Shown here: positions 9,143-21,016 of the stretch, piece by piece
How the letters are laid out: every line of letters starts with the position of its first letter
How positions within the stretch are numbered: position 1 is the stretch's first letter
NCBI RefSeq assembly: GCF_010093535.1
Contig: NW_022985162.1
Span: forward strand, 1,648,387-1,712,386
Length of the DNA: 64,000 nucleotides
Direction: 5' to 3'
From: Lindgomyces ingoldianus
Lineage: Eukaryota > Ascomycota > Dothideomycetes > Pleosporales > Lindgomycetaceae
Translations under genes and position numbers: made by a program
Notes under the pieces: model-generated
The model's database searches: none
Told to the model about the DNA's origin: nothing
What the model saw: only the letters and a program-made list of their open reading frames with translations

Positions 9143-12132
9143 CTAACGTCGGTCGGGATCAAAACAGGGAAGTCTAAAATGGAAGTTTCGCCTTTTTAAT
9201 TTGCGCAAAACCCGTTTCCAAAGGCTCTTGCTCTCTTGTGGAGCATTCTCGTCACTTTTTGCTACAACGCTACCTGTCTCTACTAGCATGCTTTCCTTGC
9301 TACTTTCCTTGGCATTCGTATTGCTTCCTTGGGAGGTTTTGTCTGAATTTTCGCTTCGAGGAACATGTGAAGGAGCTACACTTAAAAACTGTGGGTCATG
9401 TTCGATGCCTAGGCCCAGTGGCTGAGGAGTTGGCTTTGGTGGTACAGGAGCTGATAATGATGAGTCGGCGTTTGCTCTGCCAGGGAGAGGCGTTGACTCT
9501 GGAGTAGTAGGCAATGACTTATCGGTTTCCGCTCTATCGGGAAGAGGCACTGACTCTGGTGAAGTTGGTGATGACAATGAGCGACCATCGTTAGGAGTAC
9601 CAAGAGGGGGTGTTGGTTCCGCTGAAGTAACCGCTACAGACGAGCGTTTATTATTCTCCGTTTCTAATAGAGTGATACCTCTTCCATAGTCTATTATATT
9701 CGTACCGGTGGAGGGCCTTGCCTGTGACTGCGCAACAGCACTGAGTTCCTTTCTTCTCAACTTCGGAGACAACTTGTGAGTGAGCTCAGATAAATCTGTT
9801 CCTCTTTTTTCCCGAATGGTCTGCTGTCGCTTGGTGCAGTACTTTGCATCCGCAAAGCATTTTTCAACGATTCTTTGGAGCACACTAACGGTGTTGTCGC
9901 AGCTGGCCCTTTTCTCTGGCCGCATGCGGAGGAGGTAATCTTCGACATGGTCGAGTAAATCGAGAATGAAATCGCTACACTTCTCGTGTTGGCGCAAATC
10001 CTGGATTTCGGTTCGGACAGAATTCTTCGCTACAGCCTTTCTTATGTCTTGTCTTGCGTGGGGATCAAGATTGAAGAACTTATCCTCTTCGTATCCTGGA
10101 ATCTCATGAACTGAATCGGCCAATCGTTTATTCATAAACTCCTGCACCCCTTGCCAACCGCGCAGGAACCACACGACGAATTCGAGCAGAACACATCCGA
10201 AACACCAGAGGTCATATGAGGGTGCCACGTTCCGCTGAACATCCCATTCCGGTGCTCGATAAGTAGGAGTTATGCCAAGAACATTGTCTCTGGGGATATC
10301 CGATTTTGACGCTGATGCATGGAAGTCAGCAAAACCAAAGTCGGAAACTTTGAGAACCCCTGTTACACTGTTGGCGGAGGTTGCACCACTTTGCTTGAAC
10401 CATAAGATGTTCTCCGGTTTGAAATCGCCGTGCTTGCCGTATTTCTTCTGGGCTGCGTCGGGCTCCAAGCCTTGTTCCTGAGCTTGAGATTCATCAACGC
10501 AGTTGTGGTGGATAGCCCTAAGGCCCAGGGCGAGGCCTAAGCACTGCTGTGCCATCCACCTAGCCAAATCGTAGTCTCGAAGAGGATAATTGGGGTCCGG
10601 ATACTTCTTGCTCCAAAAGTCTTGGAGATTTCCATCGGCCCATGGGAATACCAAGTGCAGGTGCTTCTTGTGCTGGAAAGTCATCAGAAGCCTGATGAGG
10701 TTGGGGTGATTTTCGTTGTTCAGGCGGATGAGGGATTGCACCTCCTGGTTCTCTAGGTCGTTGGCGTCTGCCTGAAAATTGAGAGTTTTCACCGCGAAAT
10801 GTACAGGCTCTTGGCTAGGAGCCTGCCAGGGTCTATTAGCCGTTTGATCGTATATGAGATTGAGAAGAACGACGTACCGAAAAATCCTGCGCATTGTGAT
10901 GCGCCGAGTGTATTTTTACTTTGCGAACTACTGAGAATCCGCCTTCGGATGTAGTCTTTACGTCCGTGAATGGGAGCACAGCCAGGTCCTCTACGGGCAT
11001 ACGACGGACAGTCTTCTCCCCTTCGCAACTAAGTTGAAAATAGGGTGTCATCATCCACCATTGGTAGGTCTGAAAAAGGTCTTTTTCATGCGGTTTCCAT
11101 CTCGCCTTGTCTTGGAAAAGTTTAATAGGCTGTCCCGTTTTCTTACAGCACACCTCAACCTGATCCTCGGCATATACGAATGGAAGCCTGTTGTCGTAAA
11201 CTCCCTCTTCGATGAAGTCTAAGATTGAATCAATTTTTTGCATTAAAGCCAGCACTGCAAATATCTTCCGTCTGGTCGTTTTTTGTTTCGATGAAGGCGC
11301 TCTCCAGATCTGTCCAGCGAGAGTGTGTCGATCCTTCTTCTGACCAACACTCAGTGTCTTGAGTTCCTTGCGTATTGTCTGTTCAGTGACTATTTCATCT
11401 AGCCTATCTACTGGTATGAAAAATTTGCCGTCATCATCTTTAGACGGTAGCCTTGCTGCCCTAAGCTTATCTAAAAGTGATTGCGACTGCGTATTCTCGC
11501 TGCGATTGCCATGATCGACACCACTATTCTTAGATATGCTTTGGCTCTTCGATGACGTACCAGATTCGGCGTTTTGGTCTTCCCTATCTGAAGAGATAAC
11601 ATGCTCAATTGGAGTTTCAAAGCGAGATGAGTTGGCAGTGCTGCTGAGTTGTATGGCGTCGCCACCGTCTCTAATGAAGCTACTGGCGCTACTCTTTGAA
11701 GGTGTGTACAGATTATTTGGATTACTAAGGTATGTTTCACCGTCTTTATTGCATGTGATTGGCTTTGGTAGGCTGATGACTGGAGCTTCCAGAGCTTCCA
11801 GAGCTGGAATTGCTTGTTGACTGAAATCTGCAGGCTCAGACCGGTTGATTCCCTTTCAAGATGAAATGAGCTGGAGGAAGCCTGCTAGTTGGGGGACATA
11901 CCGTGTCAGAACCTGATTTGATGTTTCCGCTGGTAACACTATTCATCGCTTCGTCCTGCGAGTTTCGGGTGCGTTCATCCATAGAAACCCAAGTGATGGA
12001 TCCACCTAGTTTTACCTGGCTGGCCCTCGTCTTTCTAGATATTGCGCAATTGTGTACCCCTTCTTTCCGCTCCGAAAAGTCTTGCGGGCCGCGGACAGTC
12101 CCTTCTGCAGTCAGACTGAGCATCCAGTTCAA
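9143..12132 (-). CDS. Protein kinase with large fungal-specific N-terminal region (kinase A)
   Basis: Three exons (12132-11902, 11852-10878, 10822-9143) join in frame to about 961 aa. Residues 1-200 are low-complexity. About residues 215-400 form a region beginning around KIFAVLALMQKIDSILDF and ending EGGFSVVRKVKI, which is also present in kinase B at 14.2 kb. The kinase domain follows, with HFAVKTL (VAIK Lys), HGDFKPENILWF (HRD-equivalent with catalytic Asp and Asn), DFGFADF and YRAPEW, so it should be catalytically competent. The tail has imperfect Pro/Ser repeats (TTPESTPLPGRANADSS and relatives) and a basic end. This belongs to the expanded HGDLKPEN-type accessory kinases of Pezizomycotina; the substrate is unknown. 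The first joint (SDT to GINRSEP, AAG acceptor) is the weakest part; the second intron (GTACGT donor) is solid. Confidence 0.82.
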
Positions 12133-12917
12133 GCCGCCCCGATGAGCCCAAATGGGTGGGAAAGGGGCTCGATTGTAGAGCCGTGGCGTTGCCTCGTTAC
12201 CCTAGCGTATCATCTCAGGACGAATCATACTAAATTTTCGTTTGGTTGCCTTTTTGCCTTCGCTCGTCTCTGTCCTGCCCACCTCGCTCCAGATCCTCCT
12301 TTGGCCCCATCCTTCCTCATGCTTGTCTGAGACAGGGCTTCGCGTTCTGGCTGATGGGAGCCCGTAGCATCCCTCAGCTGACATTACCAAATGGCAACGC
12401 GGTAAAAGCATATAAGTCTTAAATCCAACACATTTCGAACGCTGTTGGCCGAAATGAACATCAAAATATTGACACATTCCTTAAAGCTCGTGCATTTTGA
12501 ACAATAATGAGATTCACTTCATCTACACAAAAGAAAAGTAGCCGAAACATTGCAAAGATAGGGTGAACATATGAAGATCCTCCAAATTGAGGATGACACG
12601 AAGGACGAAATGTAGATGCCACGGACTCCGTATACCCAATCAATTTGTACTTGTAACATTGCAGTGCCCCAAGAGTGCAGCCACACACCAAATCTGGACA
12701 CCAATAAAGATAACCCCCACCCCTCAGGCACATACTGAAAAAAAGGGCATACATTCTGGCAAATTGAAGATCCCGCGATTTCCCCTTTCTGCGAATCTAC
12801 CCCCGATACTTTCGTTACTATTCCGAGAGATTTCTTACTCTAAAAATATTTACCTCCCAATTATCTCGACTCTGAGTATCGATACGTCGACAAAGTCGTG
12901 AGGTACGATCCCCTTCT
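12133..12917. other. Intergenic, divergent promoter region
   Basis: This 785-bp stretch separates kinase A (leftward) from the 85-aa gene (rightward) and should hold both promoters. A CT-rich patch precedes the 12918 start. Overlapping ORFs here lack coding character. Confidence 0.45.
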
Positions 12918-13287
12918 ATGGCCACCACAAACGAAGACCTCAAATTCACTGGAGTCGTGCATACAAAATGTGTTCCGGATCCAAGACATCTCTTCAAGGC
13001 TGTGGAACTGCAGTTAAGTGCAAATGGCAGATGTGGCGCTTTCAAGATCGAGGTGAGCGGGTAATGCATGGTCTGATGACGTGTTTAACATTCTCTACTC
13101 GAAGATGCGACATAACGTGTACAATATACGTTCTACCGAGGACATAGATATAGTAAGGCCCTTTCTCTTGATCATGATATTCGACCTGGCCAAGGCTGAT
13201 TTCCCATCATAGGAGAAGATCAAACGTCAGAGATACTGGCTAGTGACTCGTAACGATAAGAGCGGTCGAGGTGAAAATAAAATCTAA
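12918..13287 (+). CDS. Small spliced hypothetical protein, 85 aa
   Basis: Too short for simple ORF calling, but three exons (12918-13052, 13105-13152, 13213-13287) join without frame conflict. The introns are 52 and 60 nt with GTGAGC and GTAAGG donors and AAG/TAG acceptors. The predicted product starts MATTNEDLKFTGVV and ends RNDKSGRGENKI. It is soluble, basic at the C-terminus, with no signal peptide and no family I recognise. It lies between two paralogous kinases, 0.8 kb from kinase A and 0.9 kb from kinase B. Two consistent introns in so short a gene argue that it is real; expression is not shown. It could be a peptide partner of the kinases, but that is speculation. Confidence 0.5.
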
Positions 13288-14155
13288 AGGAGTTCTTTGT
13301 TTTATTTTACGTTGGAAAGTTGAGTTGAATACTAGTGATGGATGCTACCGGAACGATCTCATGATTGGATTGGAAGAACCTACCAAGTTTACTGGGTCAT
13401 GTTGGCCCGCTCGTTTTGCCATTTCCTTGGAGCTTACAATGTAACGGCCATGCCCGCGCCTTATAGTCGTATATTCGGAGTTCATGGTTGCAGAATTTCA
13501 TTTGGATTAATACTGCGACAAACGGCCTCTTCACTACACCAGCGAACGATGGGGAAAGAGCAGCCTTGTGAACGTGGAACTAACAGTTTCTTTCCTGCGC
13601 ACTTCACCAGTGAACAGCGAGGCCCGAGCCAGCCTTATAAGGGTTGCAATGAGAACCATCTTCATTGCATCGACACTAACAGACCGCCAGGTCAGTCTTG
13701 CGTAGAGCAGCCTCCTCACTGCGCACTGATGGATGGTAAGGCTGAAGCCTAACCCTTTCCTCACACTAGTCAGCCGACATGTCGACCAATATATTTCAAC
13801 TTTGGCTTTTGGCATGTCGCACGGCTGTGCACATATCGTCCTTCAAATATTTGTAGGCAATAGGCAAATCGTGGGCAAAGGCCACCAATCATTTGTTACG
13901 TATAGGCAGCTATGAAGGACGTATTGACCGGTCGTGAAAGTGGTCAACAAAATCAGGGTCTTATCAAATATTACTTGAAAACGAAAGGTGGGAATGCAGA
14001 GCGGCACCCAAGGTTAGCCTGGCGACTTCTGATTTATTTTCTTACTAAAACATACGCTTTCTTTATCCCGCAAGACTATTTAGCTATATCTACGTACTAG
14101 TGTTTAAGATTAGTCGTTGAACGAATTGCAAACAGACCCATCGATCCAGCTTCCA
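13288..14155. other. Intergenic, no gene seen
   Basis: This 868-bp stretch upstream of kinase B has open stretches on both strands around 13.34-13.82 kb, but no splice structure or recognisable motif. It presumably includes the kinase B promoter. Confidence 0.45.
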
Positions 14156-16138
14156 ATGGCGCCACCCGATCCCATATTTCAACTCAACAACCAGCTTCGC
14201 CGAGTGACCACAATGGGCGCTTTGGTGAGACTGGAGCCGAAAGACACGAACCCAGACGGTCTTTGCAGAGGAAACGACTACTCGAATCTGCGAGCGCTGT
14301 TGAGGAAATGCGAGATTTCACATATGGATGAGGGCAAAACATTCTGGCCGGACCAGCTCTTACGGAAGATCATGTCAAGAGAAAGGGTAGAGGAAGAATT
14401 AGAAAGCATTCAGGCAGAGGAATGTTCTAGGCACGTCCTCTGGGGTCATGGAGTCAAATGGTATTTGGATCGGATTGCCCCAGAGGAAGACCTTGGTGAA
14501 GACATTGAAAACGGTGCCGAAAACGCCATTGAGCCTGACGTGCAGTCCGAAGGTGTCGCACCTGGTCGTAAACGATATCTCAAGATATTTACAATCTTGG
14601 TCCTTTGCGAACAGGAGGCTAGTATCAGGGGTTTTATCGAGGCAGGCGTAAGCGACGATGCTCTACCATTAGTGCAATGCGACAAAGATAACTCAAATGG
14701 CCTATTTAAGCTCGCACTTAGGAAGTCTCCACTGAAAGAGCTCCGTTGCTTCCCCAAATGGAAAGTGGGAGAAATTGAGCAATTCTACAACTTCCAATAC
14801 CAATTCCTGATCCCATACTTTTGTTTCGCATCCGACCCAAAAGCTCCCATAAAACACGCAAAATATCACCACCGGACGATACTGCCATGGACCGAGGAAG
14901 ACATGGACAAGCGTACCGATGGGGGTTTCGGCCTTATCTCTTGTATGCGTATCCATCCGGCATGTCATGGATTCCATGAGCTAGCACAAGTCAGAGTTGG
15001 TAATGGAATGTTCGCATTGAAGATAATGAAAAGCCAAGGCATTGAAGATTTTGAGAAGGAACTTAAGATGCTGAGGATGTTCAGCGACAAGCATGACCAT
15101 CTCATCATGCTTCTGATGTCTTACAGTTGGGGCAACCGTCACTTCCTCGTATTTCCGTGGGCGGACTGTGATCTCGGGAACTACTGGAAGCGGAAGAAAC
15201 CATGCTATGATATGCAGACCAGAGCCTTAAATCTAAGCACAATGAAATGGGTTTCGAGGCAGATTCGGGGTCTCACCTCCGGTCTGCACAATATCCACAA
15301 CCCGAAACATCTGGACACGCGCGAAGACAAGAGATATGGAAGACACGGAGACTTGAAGCCTGAGAATATCTTTTGGCTCAAATCGGATAAGGATGAGGAG
15401 GGAATCTTGGTGATAGGTGATCTGGGGATCTCGGCGATTCATCGCCTAGAAACTCGTTCCAATCAGCCCGGCAAAAAAATTCCCTATTCGCCGGACTATC
15501 GACCCCCAGAGTGCGACCAGGAGGGTGGCATTATATCCAGAGCATTCGACATATGGACTCTAGGGTGCCTCTTCTTGGAGATGGTGTGCTGGGTTCTTGG
15601 AGGCATAGATTTGGTCGAACGGTTTGAGGCTGACCGGGCTAAGGTGCTCTACCTCGGCTCAAAGATGAATACCAACATTTTCTTCGATATAAAAAAGACA
15701 GAACATGATCACCATGTAATTCTAGTGAAAGAGGTGGTTGTTGAGGTAAGGCGCATTTCACGTACTGGTGGCTCTAGATCTAACAGATATTAGTGGATGT
15801 CCACTCTGCACGCCCATCCCGGCTGCACGGGGTATATTCACGACCTTCTCGACATCATTCACGATAAAATGATAGTAGTGTTGTCGAAGAAGATGGAGAG
15901 GATCCGATCCGGACCACTGCTTGCCAAGATTGAAGAGCTGCATAGAAATGTGGCTGCAAAAGACTACGGTCAGATACCACTCCCCAAAGAGCGAAAGTAC
16001 GCTCCTCCAATTGGAGTAAGAGCTGAATTAAATGAACATGCAAGAGATAGGGTCAAGAATTTCTCCCCTATATTGGACACATACAGAGGAGAGACGATTA
16101 ACTCAAAGTCAAAGCCAGAGATGGAACAGGTTGATTAG
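14156..16138 (+). CDS. Protein kinase with large fungal-specific N-terminal region (kinase B)
   Basis: Two exons (14156-15745 and 15794-16138; GTAAGG donor, ATTAG acceptor) give 644 aa. The N-terminal half aligns by eye with kinase A: KIFTILVLCEQEASIRGF versus KIFAVLALMQKIDSILDF, then DALPLV/NRLPFV, a Trp-rich stretch ending in PYF, and LPW/LPF before a Gly-rich loop. The kinase domain shows FALKIMK (Lys), HGDLKPENIFWL (catalytic Asp, Asn), GDLGIS in place of DFG, and YRPPE in place of APE. All catalytic residues are kept, so activity is likely despite the DLG change. The reading frame is open upstream of 14156 but has no earlier ATG; Met at 14213 is an alternative start. It is a paralogue of the leftward kinase A 2 kb away. 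The role is unknown. Confidence 0.85.
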
Positions 16139-16415
16139 AGAGAGTAGAGTAAGGCTGAAGTTTTGGGAGTGTGTCAAATTAAAGTGTGGTAGCTTCCTCT
16201 TCTATCCGAACGTTTTCGCTTCTCCCTTCTCTTGCTACCAATATCCACTGATGATTCCCAAAACACCTGAAAGGCCACAAGACCCGCATCGTCTATTTCA
16301 TATTCTATAGGTACGTAGCTCCAGGAAGGCTTGTTGTTGTAGCATTATGTAAGACGGTCGTTTAGGTTCTGTGCTAAACGTGACGGAGGGTGGAATGGGA
16401 GTGCTACGCAGCTCT

Positions 16416-16741
16416 TTAGATCTCTTGGTAATGCTCAACTGCCACAGATTGCTTCAGTTCTTCGAGTTCGTCCTTGGTATTGTCAGCAAGTGCTTCCAAC
16501 ATATAGTATCTTCAGGTGAACGTGGCATATGTGGCGAACGTACCAGTTTCAGCAATTTGGGGATTTCGCATTGGTATTTGCCACGCGTCCACTTCGCTAG
16601 ATATCAGTCGCCTTTTCGACCGGCATGATATGGGTATGCACATACTCGAATGCTGACTTTCTCGTAGCCGAATTTCTGAATCAGAAAGTTTTCCAGGGCG
16701 TACTGGTCAGTGTATCTGGCGTGGATGATGATGGTCTTCAT
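16416..16741 (-). CDS. Small spliced hypothetical protein, 66 aa
   Basis: Three tiny exons (16741-16646, 16591-16544, 16472-16416) with GTATGT and GTACGT donors and AAG acceptors join in frame. The product begins MKTIIIHARYTDQYALENF, contains a compact SIRWTRGKYQCEIPKLL segment across the first joint, and ends LKQSVAVEHYQEI. Regular hydrophobic spacing suggests a small alpha/beta fold. I do not recognise a named family. It is convergent with kinase B, 277 bp from that gene's stop. No signal peptide or membrane segment is seen. The joints are not unique, but the spliced version is the only one giving a continuous, protein-like sequence. Real but uncharacterised is my best reading. Confidence 0.5.
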
Positions 16742-17335
16742 GGCGGGGATGGGATGCTTGTCGGGGGGTTTGACGCGATCGAAAGATTCCTAGATTAGGG
16801 TGTTGGACCACGACGATTGAGTGATGAAGAGCTAGAGCTCGACAGAAGCTTTCCGAGGTTGACTTAAGGCGTCCTGCGGTTCGCAATTTTTGCTACCGAA
16901 TTTTTTTGCGGGCATATTCGTGAGTAATCGGTGAGCCCAGGTCTGCCTCAGGAGAGCCAAGCCAATTACGCAGTAGCAATGTAGCGTAATACCAATCAAG
17001 TAGTGTAACGTTTGAGAGAAGAGAGCGTGAGGGAAATAAGCCTCACGTTGGCCCTAGGACTAAAGATAGCCCTGAGATGCTTTGCTGGAATCGACGTGGA
17101 TCACTCAATGCCCTCAAAGTTTCAGCCTCTCCAGAAATGGAAAGGAGAGATTCACTCTTCAATTATGTGGCATATGAAGCGAACCAATGGTTGTACACCT
17201 AACGCACAGGGCGCGGCACTTTGTTCACCGGTTTAAGATCGCCCCGGTTACAAAAGCTAGCATCCACCGGCAGACAGGTCACGAAACATTGGATTGCTCT
17301 TTCACAAAAATAATACAGAACCACTTCCTACTGAG
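16742..17335. other. Intergenic, divergent promoter region
   Basis: This 594-bp stretch separates the leftward 66-aa gene from the rightward CorA-like gene. No coding signal is seen. Confidence 0.45.
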
Positions 17336-19413
17336 ATGAATTGGGCACGCGATAATGCCAATCTGAGCGAAGAAGACCTGAAGACGGTGTTCAAGTACGA
17401 GCCTAAGGAGTCAACCGTTATTCGAATGCTAGCAAGTCAAGATGTACGTGCTGTCCTCGCGTGAAGGCTGGAGTCCGTGCTTACAACACAGTGGCGAGTC
17501 GAGATATCTTCACAAGAAAGTGAGAAACAGTGGTCTCAATGGATCGAAAATGTGAGCAGCTTATTTGCAGGAAGATCAAGAGGGCTGCTGATTGCTCTCA
17601 GGACCTCCCATCTATTAATGGAAGTGACTCTGGAGTAGTACTGCTGTAAGAGTTTCCAACCATTGAATGAGATCTCGCAATAACTTTCGAACTCCAGATT
17701 GGCGAAACGAAGTGGAGAACCGGCTTTGCAGAGAGTCAAAAAGGTAACTTCCGATGACTGGATTGAACGAGCGAATAAGGAGAGCCATTTAGTATGTGAT
17801 CTCAGAAGAGCAGACACTTTCTCTCCTTTGCAGGAGAAAGAACAGTCGAATCCGAGTAGCGCAGCACGCCAAATACTGAGCGGCCGCCGAGGTGTTCGAA
17901 CTATACCATTCTCGAGAGATACCTTCTGGCAGATCACTAGTAGCTTCCACACACATGGATCCATTGCCCGAGTTGTAAGCCGGACAGATGTACCAGTATT
18001 TACTTGCAATAAAGTGAGAATGACTGAGCCAGCTTATGGTAATTTTCCTAATTCACAACACAAAGCCATCATGGCTAATTCTAGAATGTTAGTATACAAT
18101 TGCCGATCTTCGAACGCATGGGAGATGGATCTTGCTCTAACAGCCACTCATTTCCCTAAAAGCAGATTGACCTTTGCGATCCTCTTCGGTTGCCCTTTCT
18201 CTATTGAGAAGGAAATTGTCATGCGGTTGGCTCGAGTGAAAGCGGAGGCGGCGCACCCACTTCTCCTGCCCGGCATGTTTGCCGAGTTTGAAGCAAGGCG
18301 ACACACGACTTTGGTTGAAGAGATGGGCAATAAGCTCGAGGCACTGATATTTCAGCTCGATTTTCAGTCCAATAACCTCAAAGGCCCTCAGAGAGCAGAG
18401 GCAGAGGCAAGGAGCAAGGAAAAACGTACTGCGTATCTTGATCTTGCATACCTTAGGAACTCTCTCGTAAGCTGGAACATCCAATTGGCCAAAATGGTTC
18501 AGCATTGTCGGCAGCTCAATAGGGATGAGTATCGCAATGTGAATGGAAACAATGACCTATTATATCCAAGCCACAGTGCTAGAGTTGGGCGACCAGCCGA
18601 ACGAATTGAAACTAGGAGCGTCGGCAACTCTAGAAGCCCGTCAAGAGATGAATGGTTCGAGGTAGAAGCTTCTGCAGAATGTGAACCATTAATACAAGAC
18701 GAAAATGCAGATCTCACCCGGACGTGGGATTGTACGATGCCTATAAATTTGAATAGCAGCATATGTTTATCAAAGGACAAGTGCGTTGAACTTGGACCTC
18801 TGGGAACTAAGAATAACGAGCTCGTAATGACGGAGCGACTTTCCCAGATGACTGGCAAAAATCAGGACGATATTGGAGAAGACACCTACAGCCAGATGCG
18901 CGACGCTGGGTTTAAAATTGAGTCCCGCCTCATGTCAATCAGGGACGAAAACGACGACAAGATCCGAGATTGTACCATGCGTGTTGAGGGCATGGCTATG
19001 GCGACGCAATGGGTCAGTCTATTTCACAGAAGTTTATTGGGGAGTAAGCACTGATAAAAGTAGTCACATAGCGAAACGAACGTTGAGGTAGCACTAGCTA
19101 CAAACCAAGATTCGAGACATATGAGATCGATCGCGCTGGTAACGATGATCTTTTTGCCAGGCACATTTTTCGCTGTGAGTGCTATTTCTACATAAATCAT
19201 GGTGTGTATACTGATACCTTGTAGAGCATGTTTTCAATGACCTTTTTCAACTGGTCTAACCAGCCTGGTACACAAACTGTGTCAACATACCTGTGGGTTT
19301 ATGTATTGATAACTATATCCTTTACGGCGCTCACGATTGGGTTATGGTATTATATTGTTGTTTTTCGGCACTCGAGAGGGAAGAGAAAAGATAGGGGAGA
19401 TCTGGAGGGATAA
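17336..19413 (+). CDS. CorA-like Mg2+ transporter family membrane protein (fungal accessory type)
   Basis: Fungal proteins of this type carry a large cytosolic region and two C-terminal CorA-like membrane helices; many lack proven transport. Exons 17336-17443, 17492-17551, 17602-17645, 17698-19012, 19064-19174 and 19225-19413 give 608 aa. A further in-frame 90-nt segment (17744-17833, GTAACT to GCAG) may also be an intron, giving 578 aa. Family landmarks: FHTHGSIARVVSRTDVPVF, SSNAWEMDLALTATHFP, HPLLLPGMFAEFEARR, FQLDFQSNNL, then membrane helix 1 SIALVTMIFLPGTFFA, the MTFFNW signature in the loop, and helix 2 (WVYVLITISFTALTIGLWYY). The canonical CorA GMN loop is not present; MTFFNW replaces it, as in fungal relatives. 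The gene lies in the same island as the two kinases and looks intact. Confidence 0.82.
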
Positions 19414-20395
19414 AAGGGTTTTAAATCTGGGCGAACATTTGTATTCTATCTGCCTTCATTTCTGTGTAAACTTCTGGCTGCCTTTGGTACTCTTTCTGTC
19501 ATTGCGGAAAATATTAATATACCTACACTATACACCGGGCGCCTTCTTCTCTACATATCTAGCTACTCTTATTGTACATGTTCTACTTACAACTGTGCAA
19601 GAATCTTATGTTGAAAGAGGTCACATTTGGGGTTCTTGAAATCCGCATCAAGTAAGGCGAACGCAAGAGATCCCCAGCTTTCTCCCTAGCCACAGACCCC
19701 TTTACCAGGGGTCTACCTAATCGTTTCCAGTCGTTATAATCGCTGGATAGATGTAGCTGCTTTTAAAGCAGCAGGTGCAACAATTGCCTCCTGAGGCTAG
19801 GTATCACGCAGCTGGCTCTCCCATAACTGCGACTCTGTTAAGGCCTTGCGCAGTAAGGTGCGCTGCGTATTATTAAACTTAATTAGCTAGCTCTTAGTGT
19901 CTTGTGCAGTAGCTTTAGTGCGCTCTGTAGGTTGTTCTGCAGTGCTGTTAGCAGCATTAGCAGCTCGTTTAATGCGTCCAAGGGGCATATTAGCAGCAAG
20001 AGGCAGTAAAGTATGTAAAGTTAAAGTAGCTAGAGTTACTACAAGAGCTAACTAGACTTGTTAACAAACAATCTCCTAATTAGTTCCTAATTGTTCCTAA
20101 CGTATTCTTTATGTTGCGCTAAATTAGTCTAACTTTAGTGTATTTTCTAAACAAAACAGGACTAAATTATCTTTCTAATTAGAAAATATTCTAATTCTTA
20201 ATAGAACGTTAAGGCTTTTGTATTGTATATAAGCTTTAATCTTGCAATAGCTTTGTAGTGTTAAGTTTTAGGCTTAGTTATCCTATAGTACGCGTTGTCC
20301 TATCTTGTGTAGGCAACTAGCTACTTATTGTTGCTGTATTGTTATTGCAATAGCGCTTCTTAGTGTTGTAGTACTTGCTCCTGCTACCTAATAGG

Positions 20396-21016
20396 ATGCC
20401 TCCTGTCCGCTCGAAACGCAGCGCTAAGGGGCACAAAGTTACTCCAAAACGCGCCAGAACAGCCTAAGGCACTGCCTCACAGCCTATCCTTGTAGAGGCT
20501 GCGCAGCCTAAGTTACCTGTACGCACCTTACTGCGCAAAGCGTTGGCTATTACTGCAAGCTAGGCTACTGACGAGCGCCTGATTGAAACGCAGTTGCTCT
20601 ATTTGTTGCCTAAGGGCGCAATTGCTGCGCCTGCTGAAAGCTCAAAAGCTGCCACTAAGGCGCCTACAGAGGAGCCTAAGGTTGTTAATAGCAGCAATAA
20701 TAGCAGTGATAGAGGCCCTAATAGGCACCTTATAGATAACTTTGTAGGTATTGTATAAGACTAATTACCTAGTTATTGTAAGCCTTTGCATACGCAACAA
20801 CACAAAAGGAACTAAGTATACAATTACAGCTATTGCGTTAGCAAACTTAAGACTCTACAGTGGGCCTTCTAGGTATGTAAATACTACTATAAGTGCTATA
20901 TTAGCTACTTAGGCTTTATCTATAAGACAACGTTGTTAACAACTGCTGCGCTGTGCTTCCTTGCCTAGGTTAGCAGCACTACAGTGTATAAAGAGCTAGC
21001 AGGGAGCAGGCTTTAA
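20396..21016 (+). pseudogene. ORF relic with Gln-type codons turned to stops
   Basis: One frame of 207 codons starts MPPVRSKRSAKGHK and keeps protein-like sequence throughout (for example ERLIETQLLYLLPKGAIAA). It is broken by about eight TAA/TAG codons in contexts that suit Gln (CAA/CAG). Such CpA-to-TpA change is the RIP signature. Frame is kept end to end, so point mutation and not indels destroyed it. A basic N-terminus followed by Cys/Tyr-rich sequence suggests a transposon-encoded protein, but I cannot name the family. Confidence 0.45.

Noticed and set aside
13342..13815. 136-codon plus-strand and 93-codon minus-strand ORFs
   Set aside because: No coding character or recognised family; overlapping frames.
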